Source: Gracilibacillus boraciitolerans JCM 21714 (GTDB lineage: Bacteria; Bacillota; Bacilli; Bacillales; Amphibacillaceae). Taken from it: DNA of 64,000 nt. Shown in pieces: positions 29,448-38,629 of this stretch. Numbering within the stretch: the first letter of the stretch is position 1; every line of letters begins with the position of its first letter. The position numbers and the translations under genes were made by a program. Under the pieces are notes generated by a model, which did no database searches, had not been told where the DNA came from, and saw only the letters and a list, made by a program, of their open reading frames with translations. The DNA is taken from the NCBI RefSeq assembly GCF_000521485.1, contig NZ_BAVS01000010.1, forward strand, positions 1 through 64,000, in the 5' to 3' direction.

Positions 29448-30365
29448 ATGAAAAGAAATCTTAGATGGATACTAGCGGTAATTATATTCTTGAGTGCTAT
29501 GGTTTATTTTACATCTTTAACCAATTCAAAACAAGTGCAGAATGTAAATAATTTGAATCATGAGGAATCTGCTTCCCTGCTATCTCCGGAACGAATAGTA
29601 AATATTGCACACCGTGGAGCATCTGGACATGCGCCAGAGCATACAATCCGTTCCTATGAGTATGCAAAGAAAATGGGCACGGATTATTTAGAGATCGATC
29701 TACATATGACTGCAGATGGCGAGCTCGTAGCCATTCATGACCAGAAGCTTCAACGTACAACTGGTTATGATGGGTTAGTTAGTGATATGTCATTACGAGA
29801 TTTAAAAAGGTTAGACGCAGGCTCTTGGTTTAATCAGGAGAATCCCAAATTAGCGAACCCCGATTTCGAAAAAATGAAGATACCTAGCTTAGCTGAGATT
29901 TTGGATCAATTTGGGACAGAGGTCAATTATTATATTGAAATTAAAGCACCATCTGTGTATCCAGGTATGATCGATGAACTGCTTGAAACATTATCGTTTC
30001 ATCATTTGTTAGAAGAAAATAGGAGGGAAGGCTCTGTTATCATTCAGTCCTTTAGTGCGGCAAGTTTAAAAAAGGTACATCAATTGGATGCTTCCATACC
30101 TTTAATTCAATTATTGCATCAGAAACAACAGAAATTGTCTGAAGTTGATTTTGAAGAAATAGCGCAATATGCAATTGGTGTTGGAGCGCCTTATCAAGCA
30201 TTGAATCCAGACTTAATCCATAAAATAAAAGGTACTGACCTTCTAGTGCATGCATATACAGTTAATCAGTCAGAAGAAATGGAACAGTTATTAGACTGGG
30301 GGGGTGTGACAGGAATCTTTACTGATTATCCAGATGTGTTAGCGGATATTTTGGAGGATAGATAG
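29448..30365 (+). CDS. Membrane-anchored glycerophosphodiester phosphodiesterase
   Basis: GDPD-family enzyme that releases glycerol-3-phosphate from lipid or teichoic-acid glycerophosphodiesters. N-terminal membrane anchor at residues 4-22 (LRWILAVIIFLSAMVYF). The catalytic site has AHRGASGHAPEHT, the metal-binding EIDLHMTADGELVAIHD, and IEIKAPS; the C-terminal motif HAYTVNQ and TDYPD close the TIM barrel. 305 residues, unbroken; GGAGGTGG precedes the ATG. Divergent from the glycosyltransferase operon, consistent with a shared role in envelope polymers. Confidence 0.92.
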   Translation: MKRNLRWILAVIIFLSAMVYFTSLTNSKQVQNVNNLNHEESASLLSPERIVNIAHRGASGHAPEHTIRSYEYAKKMGTDYLEIDLHMTADGELVAIHDQKLQRTTGYDGLVSDMSLRDLKRLDAGSWFNQENPKLANPDFEKMKIPSLAEILDQFGTEVNYYIEIKAPSVYPGMIDELLETLSFHHLLEENRREGSVIIQSFSAASLKKVHQLDASIPLIQLLHQKQQKLSEVDFEEIAQYAIGVGAPYQALNPDLIHKIKGTDLLVHAYTVNQSEEMEQLLDWGGVTGIFTDYPDVLADILEDR

Positions 30366-30431
30366 AAGGGATGAATGGGTTTCTTTTAGCGTATGGAGAT
30401 TCATTGGAACTAATACTTTTCACTTGTTTTT

Positions 30432-30461
30432 TTTACAAATAAAACCAATATGGTGTATAAT
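30432..30461 (+). promoter_or_regulatory. tracrRNA promoter
   Basis: TTTACA (30432-30437) and TATAAT (30456-30461), 18 bases apart, with TG one base before the -10 box. It would start transcription near 30468, just ahead of the anti-repeat. Confidence 0.75.
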
Positions 30462-30465
30462 AGAA

Positions 30466-30623
30466 TCGTGAGTTAGGGAACTCACAGATCATATCGTACT
30501 AAGGTTTATAGGAAGTTACTATGGTAAGGCTTTTTTAAGCCGAGGCGTTGGGGGGGATCGCCTTATCGGATCATCCGGCTTCTCCCCCGTTAAAATGACT
30601 AAAGTAATTTAGTCATTTTTTTC
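30466..30623 (+). ncRNA. tracrRNA of the type II-C CRISPR system
   Basis: The anti-repeat (about 30490-30530) contains CATATCGTACTAAGG and GAAGTTACTATGG. It resembles the plus strand of the CRISPR repeat at 35263, so it can pair with a crRNA made from the minus strand. Then comes a TAAGGCTTTTTTAAGCC stem, a GGCG/CGCC nexus stem enclosing the G run at 30550, and a final stem with TTCTCCCCC. These parts follow the Geobacillus-type II-C tracrRNA. An intrinsic terminator, AATGACTAAA/TTTAGTCATT plus T-run, ends it at about 30622. The G run is longer than expected. Confidence 0.88.
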
Positions 30624-30667
30624 ATATATAAAGAAGTAAAAATTATCCTTAGTTGGGAGGGAGTACA

Positions 30668-33600
30668 TTGAAATATAATATTGGATTAGACATAGGTGTA
30701 ACGTCTGTTGGTTGGGCAATTATCAATATAGATAAAAACAGACTCGAAGATTGGGGAGTTAGATTGTTTGAGGTGGCAGAAAATCCTAAAGACGGGTCAT
30801 CATTAGCAGCCCCCGAGACGAGAAGCACGCTCTTCTAGAAAAAGATTGAGAAGACGGAAACATCGCGTAGAAAGAGTGAAAAATTTTATCTTATATAGTA
30901 ACTTACTACAACCGCAAGAAATAGAAGAATTGTATCCGTTAACACAAGATGATGGAGATGTTTGGTTATTACGCAAGCTAGGAACAGAACAACTTCTGTC
31001 TGATCGTGAAGATTGCTAGAATTTTGATTCATTGCGCAAAGCATCGTGGTTATCAATCAAACCGTAAAAGCGAAGAACAGGAAGAAGAGTCAGGAAAGGT
31101 TCTATCAGCTATCAAAGAAAACCATGAATTGATGACCGAAAAAAATATCGGACTATATCGCATATGCTCGTTGATGAGGAACGTCCATATCGTAATAAAG
31201 ATGGTGACTATTCAGGTGTGTTATTGCGTTCAGATATTAAAAAGGAAATAGTGGCTATTTTTGATAAGCAAAGAGAATTAGGTAATCCTTTCGCCAGAGA
31301 TGAACATCGAGATCAATACGTGAAAATATGGGAGTCCCAACGTCCATTTGCTTCAAAAGAAGATATATTCGCGAAGATCGGTAATTGTTCGTTGGAGAAA
31401 AACGAAAAAAGAGCACCGAAGGCAACGTATTCATTTAGTAAGTTTCGGGCATTAGATAAACTTAATCGGTTACATATTATTAATGATTCTGTTAATAAAC
31501 AAAAGCTTTCTTTTGAGGAAAGAGAGTTAGTAATGAAGAAAATTTTTAGTAAGCAAAAAGCAACTTATCATGATATTAGAAAAACACTAAAACTATCCGA
31601 TGATGAGAAGTTCAGTGAAGTTTATTATGATGAGCAAGAAACATTAGCGAAAAATGAGAAGATAGACTTTATTTCGATGAAAGAGCAATATGAGATCCGA
31701 CAAGTGATTAAAAAAGAAGTTGGTAAACAGCAATTAGATGAATTATCTCCAATTGATTTTGATACTTTTGGCTATGCATTAACGGTTTTTAAAAATGACG
31801 AAGACATTCGTGACTATTTAAAAAATGAATTTATTACGAGTAAAAAGAGACCGATGAAGAATCTAGCTAATAATCGTTATGACGATGAACTTATTGAAGC
31901 ATTATTAAAATTGTCTTTTTCTAAATTTAGTCATTTGTCGCTAAAGGCACTTGATAAAATATTACCTTTCATGGAACAAGGGAAATATTATACAGAGGCT
32001 ATAACAAATGCAGGCTATAATCTGCAAGAAAAGAGAGATTTACCTAAACAAAGACTATTACCGGTTATTCCTGAAGATGAAATACGTAATCCTGTTGTAA
32101 TGAGAGCGCTAACGCAGACAAGAAAAGTACTAAATAGCATGATAAAAAAATATGGTTCTCCTCATCATCTTTATATTGAATTAGCGCGTGAAATGGGTAG
32201 AAATCATAAAGATCGCAGGGATATTGAAAAGGCATTTAATCATAACCGAGCAATAAATGAAGAGGCAAAGAAAGAAATTAGTAATTTAATGCCAGGGAAA
32301 TCAGATATTACAGGTCATGATATTCTAAAGATGAAATTATGGCAAGAACAAAGAGAACGTTGTATGTATTCGCGGCAACCAATTACAACAGATCGGTTAT
32401 TAGAACCAGGTTATGTTCAAGTAGATCATATCATTCCTTATAGTAGAAGTTTTAATGATAGTAATCATAACAAAGTGTTAGTGCTATCTGATCAAAATCA
32501 AGGCAAGAAAAACAAGACACCATATGAATGGTTTGGTTATGATGAGGATAGATGGAACGATTTTTGCACATATGTGGATAATCTGCCTATTACCAGAAAG
32601 AAAAAACAACATTTAAAAAACAAATCATTTACAAGAACGGAAGAGGAATTTCGTGATCGTCACTTAAACGATACAAGGTATATCACCCGATTTTTGAAAA
32701 ATTATATAGAAGAAACATTACATTTTGACAGTAAATCGAAGCAAAATGTTTATCCGGTCAATGGAGCTTACACAGCAGTATTACGGAAACGATGGGGGTT
32801 TTAATAAGGACCGAGATGAAAATAGTTTACATCATGCTTTGGATGCGGCGATCGTTGCGACTAGTAGACCGTCCCAGCAAAAAGTAAGTGAATATTTTAA
32901 ACAACATGAAGAGATGTGTAAACAAGCACTAAAAAAAATGAATATTAGGTTTCCGACACCATGGAAAGGGTTTGTTCGTGAATTAAGAACCCGCTTGATT
33001 CAAGATCCTGAAAAAATGAAAGAGTTAGTGACCATTAACAATTTGTATGAAGATGATTCTAATTTTCGTGAGCAGGTAAAGCCGATTTTTCCATCGTGGA
33101 TGCCTAAACGTTCTGTGAAAGGACAAATTCATGAGTCTACTTTGAGAAGTAATAAGGGCGAAACAGAAGAAGGGTATACACTTGCTGTCACGAAAACAAA
33201 ACTAGAAAAAATCCCATTTGATAAGCAAACTGGACATTTTCCAATGTATCGTAAAGAAGATGATATGAAAACATACAACGCTATTCGTGAGCGTTATTTA
33301 GAGTATGAAGGAAATGTGCAAAAGGCATTTGCAGAACCACTGTACAAACCGTCGAAAAATATAAGTAAAGCACCTATCATTCGATCCGTTAAGATTGAAG
33401 AGAAGAAAAGTCTTTATGTATCTGTGAAAGAAAGCGATAAGACAATAGCCTATAATGCAAGCATTGCTCGCACAGATGTTTATCAAGACGTGAATACGAA
33501 GAAGTATTATTTGTTGCCTGTTTATGTAGCAGATATAAAGCAGGGGGGGAATAGGCCTAATCGGTTTATTACAGCTTTAAAACCATATAAAAGTTGGATT

Positions 33601-33900
33601 CAGAAAGATGATCAACATCAATATCGATTTAGCTTGTTTCCTAATGATTTGGTTTATCTACAGCTAAAAAAGAGTAAAAAAACAAAAATTGCGAAGAACA
33701 AAACTGTGGACTGGCAAAAAGGCTATTTTTACTTTAAAGGAGTTGATAGTGCTACAGGAGCCATATCAATCATAAAAAATGATCATAGTTTTAATGACAG
33801 AACAGGGGGGGTACAGTCTTTACTTGTTTTTGATAAATATAATATTACACCAATAGGCGATTTGCAAAAGGTGCAGAAGGAACTAGCTTATGGCTTATAG
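30668..33900 (+). CDS. cas9: Type II-C CRISPR nuclease Cas9 (frame broken at least four times)
   Basis: RNA-guided DNA nuclease. The TTG start at 30668 follows GGAGGGAG. Ruv[15 protein letters not shown] carries Asp8, and the arginine bridge helix follows ([20 protein letters not shown]). RuvC-II is IELAREM near residue 505, HNH is [20 protein letters not shown] near 585, and RuvC-III is [10 protein letters not shown] near 725. The frame is lost at a five-C run (30812), near 31010, in an A7 run (31147) and at a five-G run (32793). Repaired length is about 1,075 residues, like GeoCas9 (about 1,087), and all catalytic residues are present. It overlaps cas1 by 11 bases. Confidence 0.9.
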
Positions 33901-34796
33901 ACATATTGTCATACGCAATCCTGCTAAGTTATCTGTGAAAAATAAACAGTTAGTGATCAAACAAAATGATAGTATACAAGTACCATTAGAGGATATTTGC
34001 ACTCTAACAATTGAAGATCCAGCTATTACCCTAAACGGTGTTTTATTAAGCGAATGTGCAAAGAATCATGTGGAGTTAATTGTTTGTGACCAAAAAAGAA
34101 TTCCAAATGCTATTTTACAACCATTTCATCAGCATTCCAGACAAAGGGTCGTACTGGATATGCAATATAGCTTGTCCAAGCCTTTTAAAAAAAGAATCTG
34201 GCAAAAGGTGGTGCAATCTAAAATAGAAAACCAGGCAAGATGCCTAGAGCTAGCCTATTTGTCAGTTCAAGCAGATACTCTTTATACAATGGCGAAACAA
34301 GTGGAGTCAGGTGATAGGACAAATAAAGAAGCTTATGCTGCCAAGTATTATTTCATAAAATTGTTTGGGGGGGAACATTTTACAAGAAGAAGAGATGATC
34401 CCCCAGAATATTGCTTTGAATTATGGATATAGTTTAATCAGATCATTAGTAGCAAGGGCACTTGTGCGTTATGGTTTTACACCTTCGCTTGGAATCTTTC
34501 ATGATAGTCAAACGAACGCTTTTAATCTAGCAGATGACTTTATGGAACCGTTACGCCCTTTTGTAGATATTACGGTTGCTCATTATGTGAGGGAAGATTC
34601 TGAATGGAATAATAATATGAAAGAGAAATTGTTTAATGTACTAAGCTATAGTTCTTATTGGAAAGGTGAAAAACAAAGTATTACAAATGGAGTGGATTGG
34701 ATGGTCAAAAGTTATGTAGCTGCATGCCGTAATGGTGATACTAATTTTCTGGTATTACCAGAGTTAAAATCCTTGGAAATGCATGCGTATGAGTAA
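33890..34796 (+). CDS. cas1: CRISPR integrase Cas1 (frame broken)
   Basis: Integrates new spacers together with Cas2. Type II Cas1: N-terminal beta domain [20 protein letters not shown]. The alpha domain holds catalytic Glu (NKEAYAAKYYF), His (SLGIFHDSQTNAFN) and Asp/Glu (LADDFMEPLRPFVD). A seven-G run at 34366 adds one Gly in frame, and a five-C run near 34401 shifts the frame between RRRDDP and QNIALNYGYSL. About 300 residues when repaired. It overlaps cas9 upstream and cas2 downstream, so it is translationally coupled. Confidence 0.92.
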
Positions 34797-35109
34797 GTTT
34801 ATGAGAATTCTAGTATTTTTCGACTTGCCGGTAGTTTCCAAGCGTGAAAGAAAAGCATATACGAAGTTTCGGAGATTTTTATTAAATGATGGTTATGTAA
34901 TGCTTCAATATTCTGTTTATTACCGAATCTGTAATGGCGAAGAGGCAGTTCAAAAACATATGAAACGACTGCACCAAAATATACCTCCTGTAAATGGAGC
35001 AATAAGAACATTGAAAGTTACAGAAAAACAATTTGAGAAGATGGGTATACTTCTTGGGAAAGCATCTCCTAACGAAAATATAGATTCAAAAATAACAGAT
35101 TTTTTCTAA
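34783..35109 (+). CDS. cas2: CRISPR-associated Cas2
   Basis: Structural partner of Cas1 in spacer integration. Ferredoxin-like fold beginning MRILVFFDLPVVSKRERKAY, with YSVYYRICNGEEAVQKHMK and VNGAIRTLKVTEKQFEKM. 108 residues if the first ATG is used; ATGs at 34789 and 34801 are alternatives. It overlaps the end of cas1 by 14 bases. A short hairpin with AAAAAGC/GCTTTTTT follows at about 35110-35140. Confidence 0.93.
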   Translation: MRMSKFMRILVFFDLPVVSKRERKAYTKFRRFLLNDGYVMLQYSVYYRICNGEEAVQKHMKRLHQNIPPVNGAIRTLKVTEKQFEKMGILLGKASPNENIDSKITDFF

Positions 35110-35111
35110 AA

Positions 35112-35142
35112 AAAGCTTGCAGATGCAGGCTTTTTTATTGAA
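35112..35142 (+). terminator. Terminator after cas2
   Basis: AAAAAAGCTTGC pairs with GCAGGCTTTTTT around AGAT, with a T6 tail. It would end the cas9-cas1-cas2 transcript. Confidence 0.7.
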
Positions 35143-35224
35143 ACTTTAAATTTTTTATTAAGAAAAGTAAAAGTATTTCAGTTTTTGAAATAATTAAAAT
35201 GGTTTTTAGAAAAGGAAAATGCCG

Positions 35225-35256
35225 TAACCCCCCCTTGATATAAAAGGGGTTACGAG
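35225..35256 (-). terminator. Hairpin at the end of the crRNA unit
   Basis: Read on the minus strand, CGTAACCCC pairs with GGGGTTACG around TTTTATATCAA, and TTTTCC follows. It lies just beyond the canonical repeat in the direction of crRNA transcription. The plus-strand C run reads seven where its partner has four G, an internal check on the run expansion. Confidence 0.6.
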
Positions 35257-35262
35257 GGAAAT

Positions 35263-35370
35263 ATCATATCATACCAAGATTTACAGGGGGGGAACTATGG
35301 CTTTGTCAGTAGAGTTTCTGCAATACATAGTAAAATCATATCATACCAGGAGTTAAAACTATAATAACAG
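35263..35370 (-). CRISPR. One-spacer CRISPR array: canonical repeat, spacer, degraded repeat
   Basis: The canonical repeat at 35263-35301 is 36 bases once three extra G are removed. In crRNA sense it starts GCCATAGTTCCCC and ends TTGGTATGATATGAT, like Geobacillus II-C repeats. A 33-base spacer occupies 35302-35334. A second repeat starts at 35335 and keeps ATCATATCATACCA but then diverges. The kept part holds, on the minus strand, TGGTATGAT, an extended -10 promoter. The unit thus contains promoter, spacer, full repeat and hairpin. Transcription opposite to cas is shown by the tracrRNA matching the plus strand. Confidence 0.82.
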
Positions 35371-35440
35371 GATAATTATCTTTAATAGAGCAAGATTATA
35401 CACTACATCTAAAAAATGAGTATAAAATTTTAAATAATGT

Positions 35441-35479
35441 ATATACATATAGTATACACTACTCTGTGGAGGTGATATA
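35441..35479 (+). promoter_or_regulatory. mazEF promoter/operator region
   Basis: AT-rich palindromic sequence around TATACATATAGTATAC directly before the MazE gene, as expected for an autoregulatory antitoxin operator. A related stretch (TACATATATACTATTACTCT) sits before hsdR at 36244. Both share ACTCTGTG followed by GGAGG. Confidence 0.5.
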
Positions 35480-35515
35480 ATGGAGACAAATAATAAGAAG
35501 AAAGGAGATGCAGAA

Positions 35516-35763
35516 ATGACGACAAAAGTTCAAAAATGGGGGGGAAATAGTTTAGCCATTCGAATACCAAAACAAGTTGCAAGTGAATTTGACTTGGATA
35601 AGGGTTCAGATCTTGAAATAGAAATTTTAGATAATGCGATCAAATTAACTCCGACAAAAAGGAAACCAACACTAGAAGAAATGATGTCTAAAATAACACC
35701 TGAAAACCAACATGAACCTATTGATTGGGGGGGAAACCGGAGGGTAAAGAACTATGGTGAAAT
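35516..35763 (+). CDS. mazE: MazE-like antitoxin (AbrB fold, frame broken near end)
   Basis: Antitoxin and DNA-binding partner of MazF. It begins MTTKVQKWGNSLAIRIPKQV (one extra G residue comes from a seven-G run at 35540), the swapped-hairpin AbrB signature of E. coli-type MazE. The C-terminal toxin-binding tail ends IDWGKPEGKELW after two surplus G are removed at 35727-35732; otherwise the ORF runs on. AAAGGAGATG precedes the ATG at 35516. An in-frame ATG at 35480 also has GGAGGTGAT and would add 12 residues. Its end overlaps the mazF start. Confidence 0.85.
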
Positions 35764-36091
35764 ATATACCTAAAAAAGGGGGGATATTGTATTCATGAAT
35801 TTTAATCCCCCCCAATTCGGACATGAACAAGCTGGCCATAGACCGGCTATAGTTATATCGTCGCAAATATTTAATAAAGGTACATTTTTGTTTGCTTGCC
35901 CTATTACAAAGCAAGAAAAAGGATATCCATTTGAAGTAAAGCTACCAAGGAAGCTTTCTGTTCAAGGAGTTATTTTAGCAGATCAACTTAGAAGTTTAGA
36001 TTGGCGACCTCGTAACCTTACCTTCAAATGTGAAGCCCCAGTTGAAATTATAGAAGAATGTTCTCATATTATAAATGAAATTTTAAAATAA
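35752..36091 (+). CDS. mazF: MazF-type endoribonuclease toxin (frame broken)
   Basis: mRNA interferase. Repaired start MVKYIPKKGDIVFMNFNPQF, then GHEQAGHRPAIVIS (active-site Arg loop), ACPITKQEKGYPFEV, LPRKLSVQGVILADQLRSLD and WRPRNL. It is closer to E. coli MazF (GSEQAGHRPAVVLS) than to the B. subtilis NdoA type. A six-G run at 35778 shifts the frame and a seven-C run at 35807 adds one Pro. About 110 residues. It overlaps mazE. Placed between CRISPR repeats, unlike the chromosomal mazEF beside sigB. Confidence 0.88.
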
Positions 36092-36143
36092 TGTAATTGA
36101 ATCACATCCTATTATTTTACTTTTTTATTATAAAATGTTAAAT

Positions 36144-36179
36144 ACATATCATAAGGCTATATAGGGGGGGAACTATGGC
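36144..36179 (-). CRISPR. Divergent CRISPR repeat downstream of mazF
   Basis: ACATATCATA, then AGGCTATATAG, a seven-G run and AACTATGGC resemble the canonical repeat at 35263 in the same orientation: CATATCATA, AGGGG and AACTATGGC are shared, and the middle is different. In crRNA sense it keeps the tracrRNA-pairing 5' end and a TATGAT box but loses the TGG of the extended -10. It shows that mazEF lies inside the former array. Confidence 0.65.
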
Positions 36180-36276
36180 TTCATAACATATATATATGCA
36201 GATTACAAGCACTTCCCAAAACAAGGATTATCCATTAAAATAATACATATATACTATTACTCTGTGCGGAGGGATC

Positions 36277-37713
36277 ATGATGACAAAAAGTAATTTTTAC
36301 TTTCTAGAAGACAGATGGCCGCCCTTGGTAAATTCCGTTTGTTTGCGGAAACAATGACAAAATACATATTAGCGTTTGAAGAAGTGGACGAGCCATATGG
36401 CATGAGCCAAGTGGATCGACTCCGTTTACTATATCAGGAACAGGTTTTATCACGTTCTATCAATGAGTTATTTCAAATGATCAGAATGTCTGGAAACAAA
36501 GCAACACATGAAGCATTATATGGAACAGTTGAAGAAGCTAAGATAATTCATCGAACCGCCTATCAATTAGCCACATGGTATATGGAAGTGTATGGAGATT
36601 GGAATTTTGAAGTGCCCCCCCCTATCAAGACCCAGAAGATTCTCAATTGATTTCTTCAGAAGAAGTTAATGAGCTTACCCAACAATATGAAGAAAAGTTA
36701 GAGGCAATCGAACAAGAACTTGCAAAAATTCGCAAGCAGCAAACGACAGTGGAAGCGGATTCTAAACAAAAAAGAACACAAACTGCCTATACACTAGCTG
36801 CCAAATTAGAGCAGACCGAAAAACAAACGAGGAAATATATTGATCAACAACTCGCGCTTGCAAATTGGAAAGTGGACACTGAAACGATTCGTTATGCAAA
36901 AGGGGCTCGTCCGAAACATGGGGAAAATAAAGCGATAGCCGAGTGGCCGTTAAAAGGTCGTTATGCGGATTATGCATTATTTATTGGCATGAAATTAATC
37001 GGAATAATTGAGGCGAAAAAGGAAAGCAAAGATGTTTATTCTACGGTATCCCAAGCAAAGGACTATGCAAAGCTAGTCGTTCAAAAAGGTGAGGAAGAAA
37101 TTTTTGAGCCATGGGGAGATTGTTTTGTGCCGTTTCTCTTTGCCACGAATGGTAGACCCTATCATAAGCAACTGGTACTGGTAAAACGAGAATGGCAATT
37201 GGTTTAATTTACCGGTTGATTAAATCCGGCAGATTCAACCGAGTGCTTTTCTTGGTTGACCGTAAAGCATTGGGAGAACAAGCGGAAGCCGCCTTTAAAG
37301 ATAGCAAAATTGAAAAAGAAGAAACTTTTTACCAAATATATAACCTGCAAACATTAGAGGATAAGGTACCGGAGAAGGAAACAAAGGTACAAATCGCAAC
37401 CGTCCAAGGGATGTTAAAGCGTTTATTTTCTACTGATGAGAAATCTAAATTAACGATTGATCAATATGATTGTATTATCGTCGATGAAGCGCACCGAGGA
37501 TATACCCTGGATCGTGAAATGAGTGAGTTTGAAATGAAATTCCGCGATCATCAGGATTATGTCAGTAAATATCGCCAAGTATTAGAGTTTTTTGATGCGG
37601 TAAAAATAGGATTGACGGCAACACCTGCATTACATACAAGAGAAATATTTGGGGGGGATCCCGTCTACAATTATTCCTACTCTTTGAAAAAATTGATCAA
37701 GCACAACGGTTGA
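36277..37713 (+). pseudogene. hsdR: Type I restriction subunit HsdR with internal deletions
   Basis: ATP-dependent restriction/translocation subunit. MMTKSNFYFLEDRWP starts in one frame and ALGKFRLFAETMTKYI continues in another, with about 20 residues missing compared with relatives. A DUF4145-like helical part follows (SGNKATHEALYGTVEEAK), then the nuclease core (YADYALFIGMKLIGIIEAKK). At about 37170 the sequence jumps from NGRPYHKQL to TGTGKTRMAIGLIYRL (Walker A), losing roughly 100 residues. DEAH box VDEAHRGY and GLTATPA follow. After DPVYNYSY the rest of HsdR is absent. Non-functional as read. Confidence 0.8.
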
Positions 37714-38597
37714 TTAAAGAAGTGAAGGATTCACTGGAAGCAAGAAGAGCTAGTGTCCATTCAAAAGCATTTAATGGAGAGTTGACTGCAAATTGGAGGA
37801 TGCGAAACACTTATGGTGAAAATGTCGATACATGGATCTCAACTTTTAGAGAGAATAAAAAGAAACGAAAATTTAAAAATCAATTAGATGAAAGTATCTT
37901 AAACAACTTATTTGTCTTACCTAAGGAGTGGCGGTGGATACGGCTTAACGAATTAATTAATGCTTCAACATACGGAACATCAGCTAAGGCAAATGATGAT
38001 CATTCTGGCGTACCTGTTCTAAGAATGGGAAATATAGTAGATGGGTCTATTAAATTCACAAATCTGAAGTATTTACCTCAAGGACATGGAGATATAGAAA
38101 AATTAGATTTGGAAAAAAATGATTTACTCTTTAATCGTACAAATAGTTATGAATTAGTGGGTAAAACGGCAAGAATTGATAACGAATTTGAGAATGATGT
38201 AACCTTTGCATCGTATCTTATTCGAGTAAGATTAGTAGAAAAGGATATATTTGCTCCCTATGTTACTGAATATATTAATAGCCACATAGGCAGAAGAATT
38301 TTGTTATCGATGGTAACGCAACAGGTGGGTCAAGCTAATATTAACTCTCAAAAATTAGCTTCGTTACCAATACCTGTTCCCCCTAAAAAAGAGTTAATAG
38401 TTATTTCTAATTATCTAAGTTCTTTAAAAGAGAAAGAAAATCGATTAAAAGAAATTATGAATTTAGAAAAAGGTACAGCCCAATTAAAACAATCTATACT
38501 CAACAAAGCCTTCCGCGGTGAGCTTGGTACAAATGATCCTTCTGAGGAAAGTGCGTTACAATTATTGAAGGAAGTGTTACAAGCAAAGGTTATTTAA
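37685..38597 (+). pseudogene. hsdS: Type I specificity subunit HsdS, N-terminal half lost
   Basis: Starts inside the central conserved helix (LFEKIDQAQRLIKEVKDSLE and ASVHSKAFNGELTANWR), then one full target-recognition domain (LPKEWRWIRLNELINASTYG to LPIPVPPKKELIVISNYLSS) and the C-terminal helix ([20 protein letters not shown]). The first recognition domain and all of HsdM are missing. The HsdS sequence joins HsdR directly near 37685, so one deletion removed the end of hsdR, hsdM and the front of hsdS. Confidence 0.85.
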
Positions 38598-38629
38598 TCT
38601 CACTCTTAAAGACAAAGGAGCTCGAAATC

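Noticed and set aside
35480-35515. Upstream ATG as the MazE start
   Set aside because: It has a good ribosome binding site, but the added residues are Asn/Lys-rich and unlike MazE family starts; the ATG at 35516 also has a strong site. Not fully excluded.
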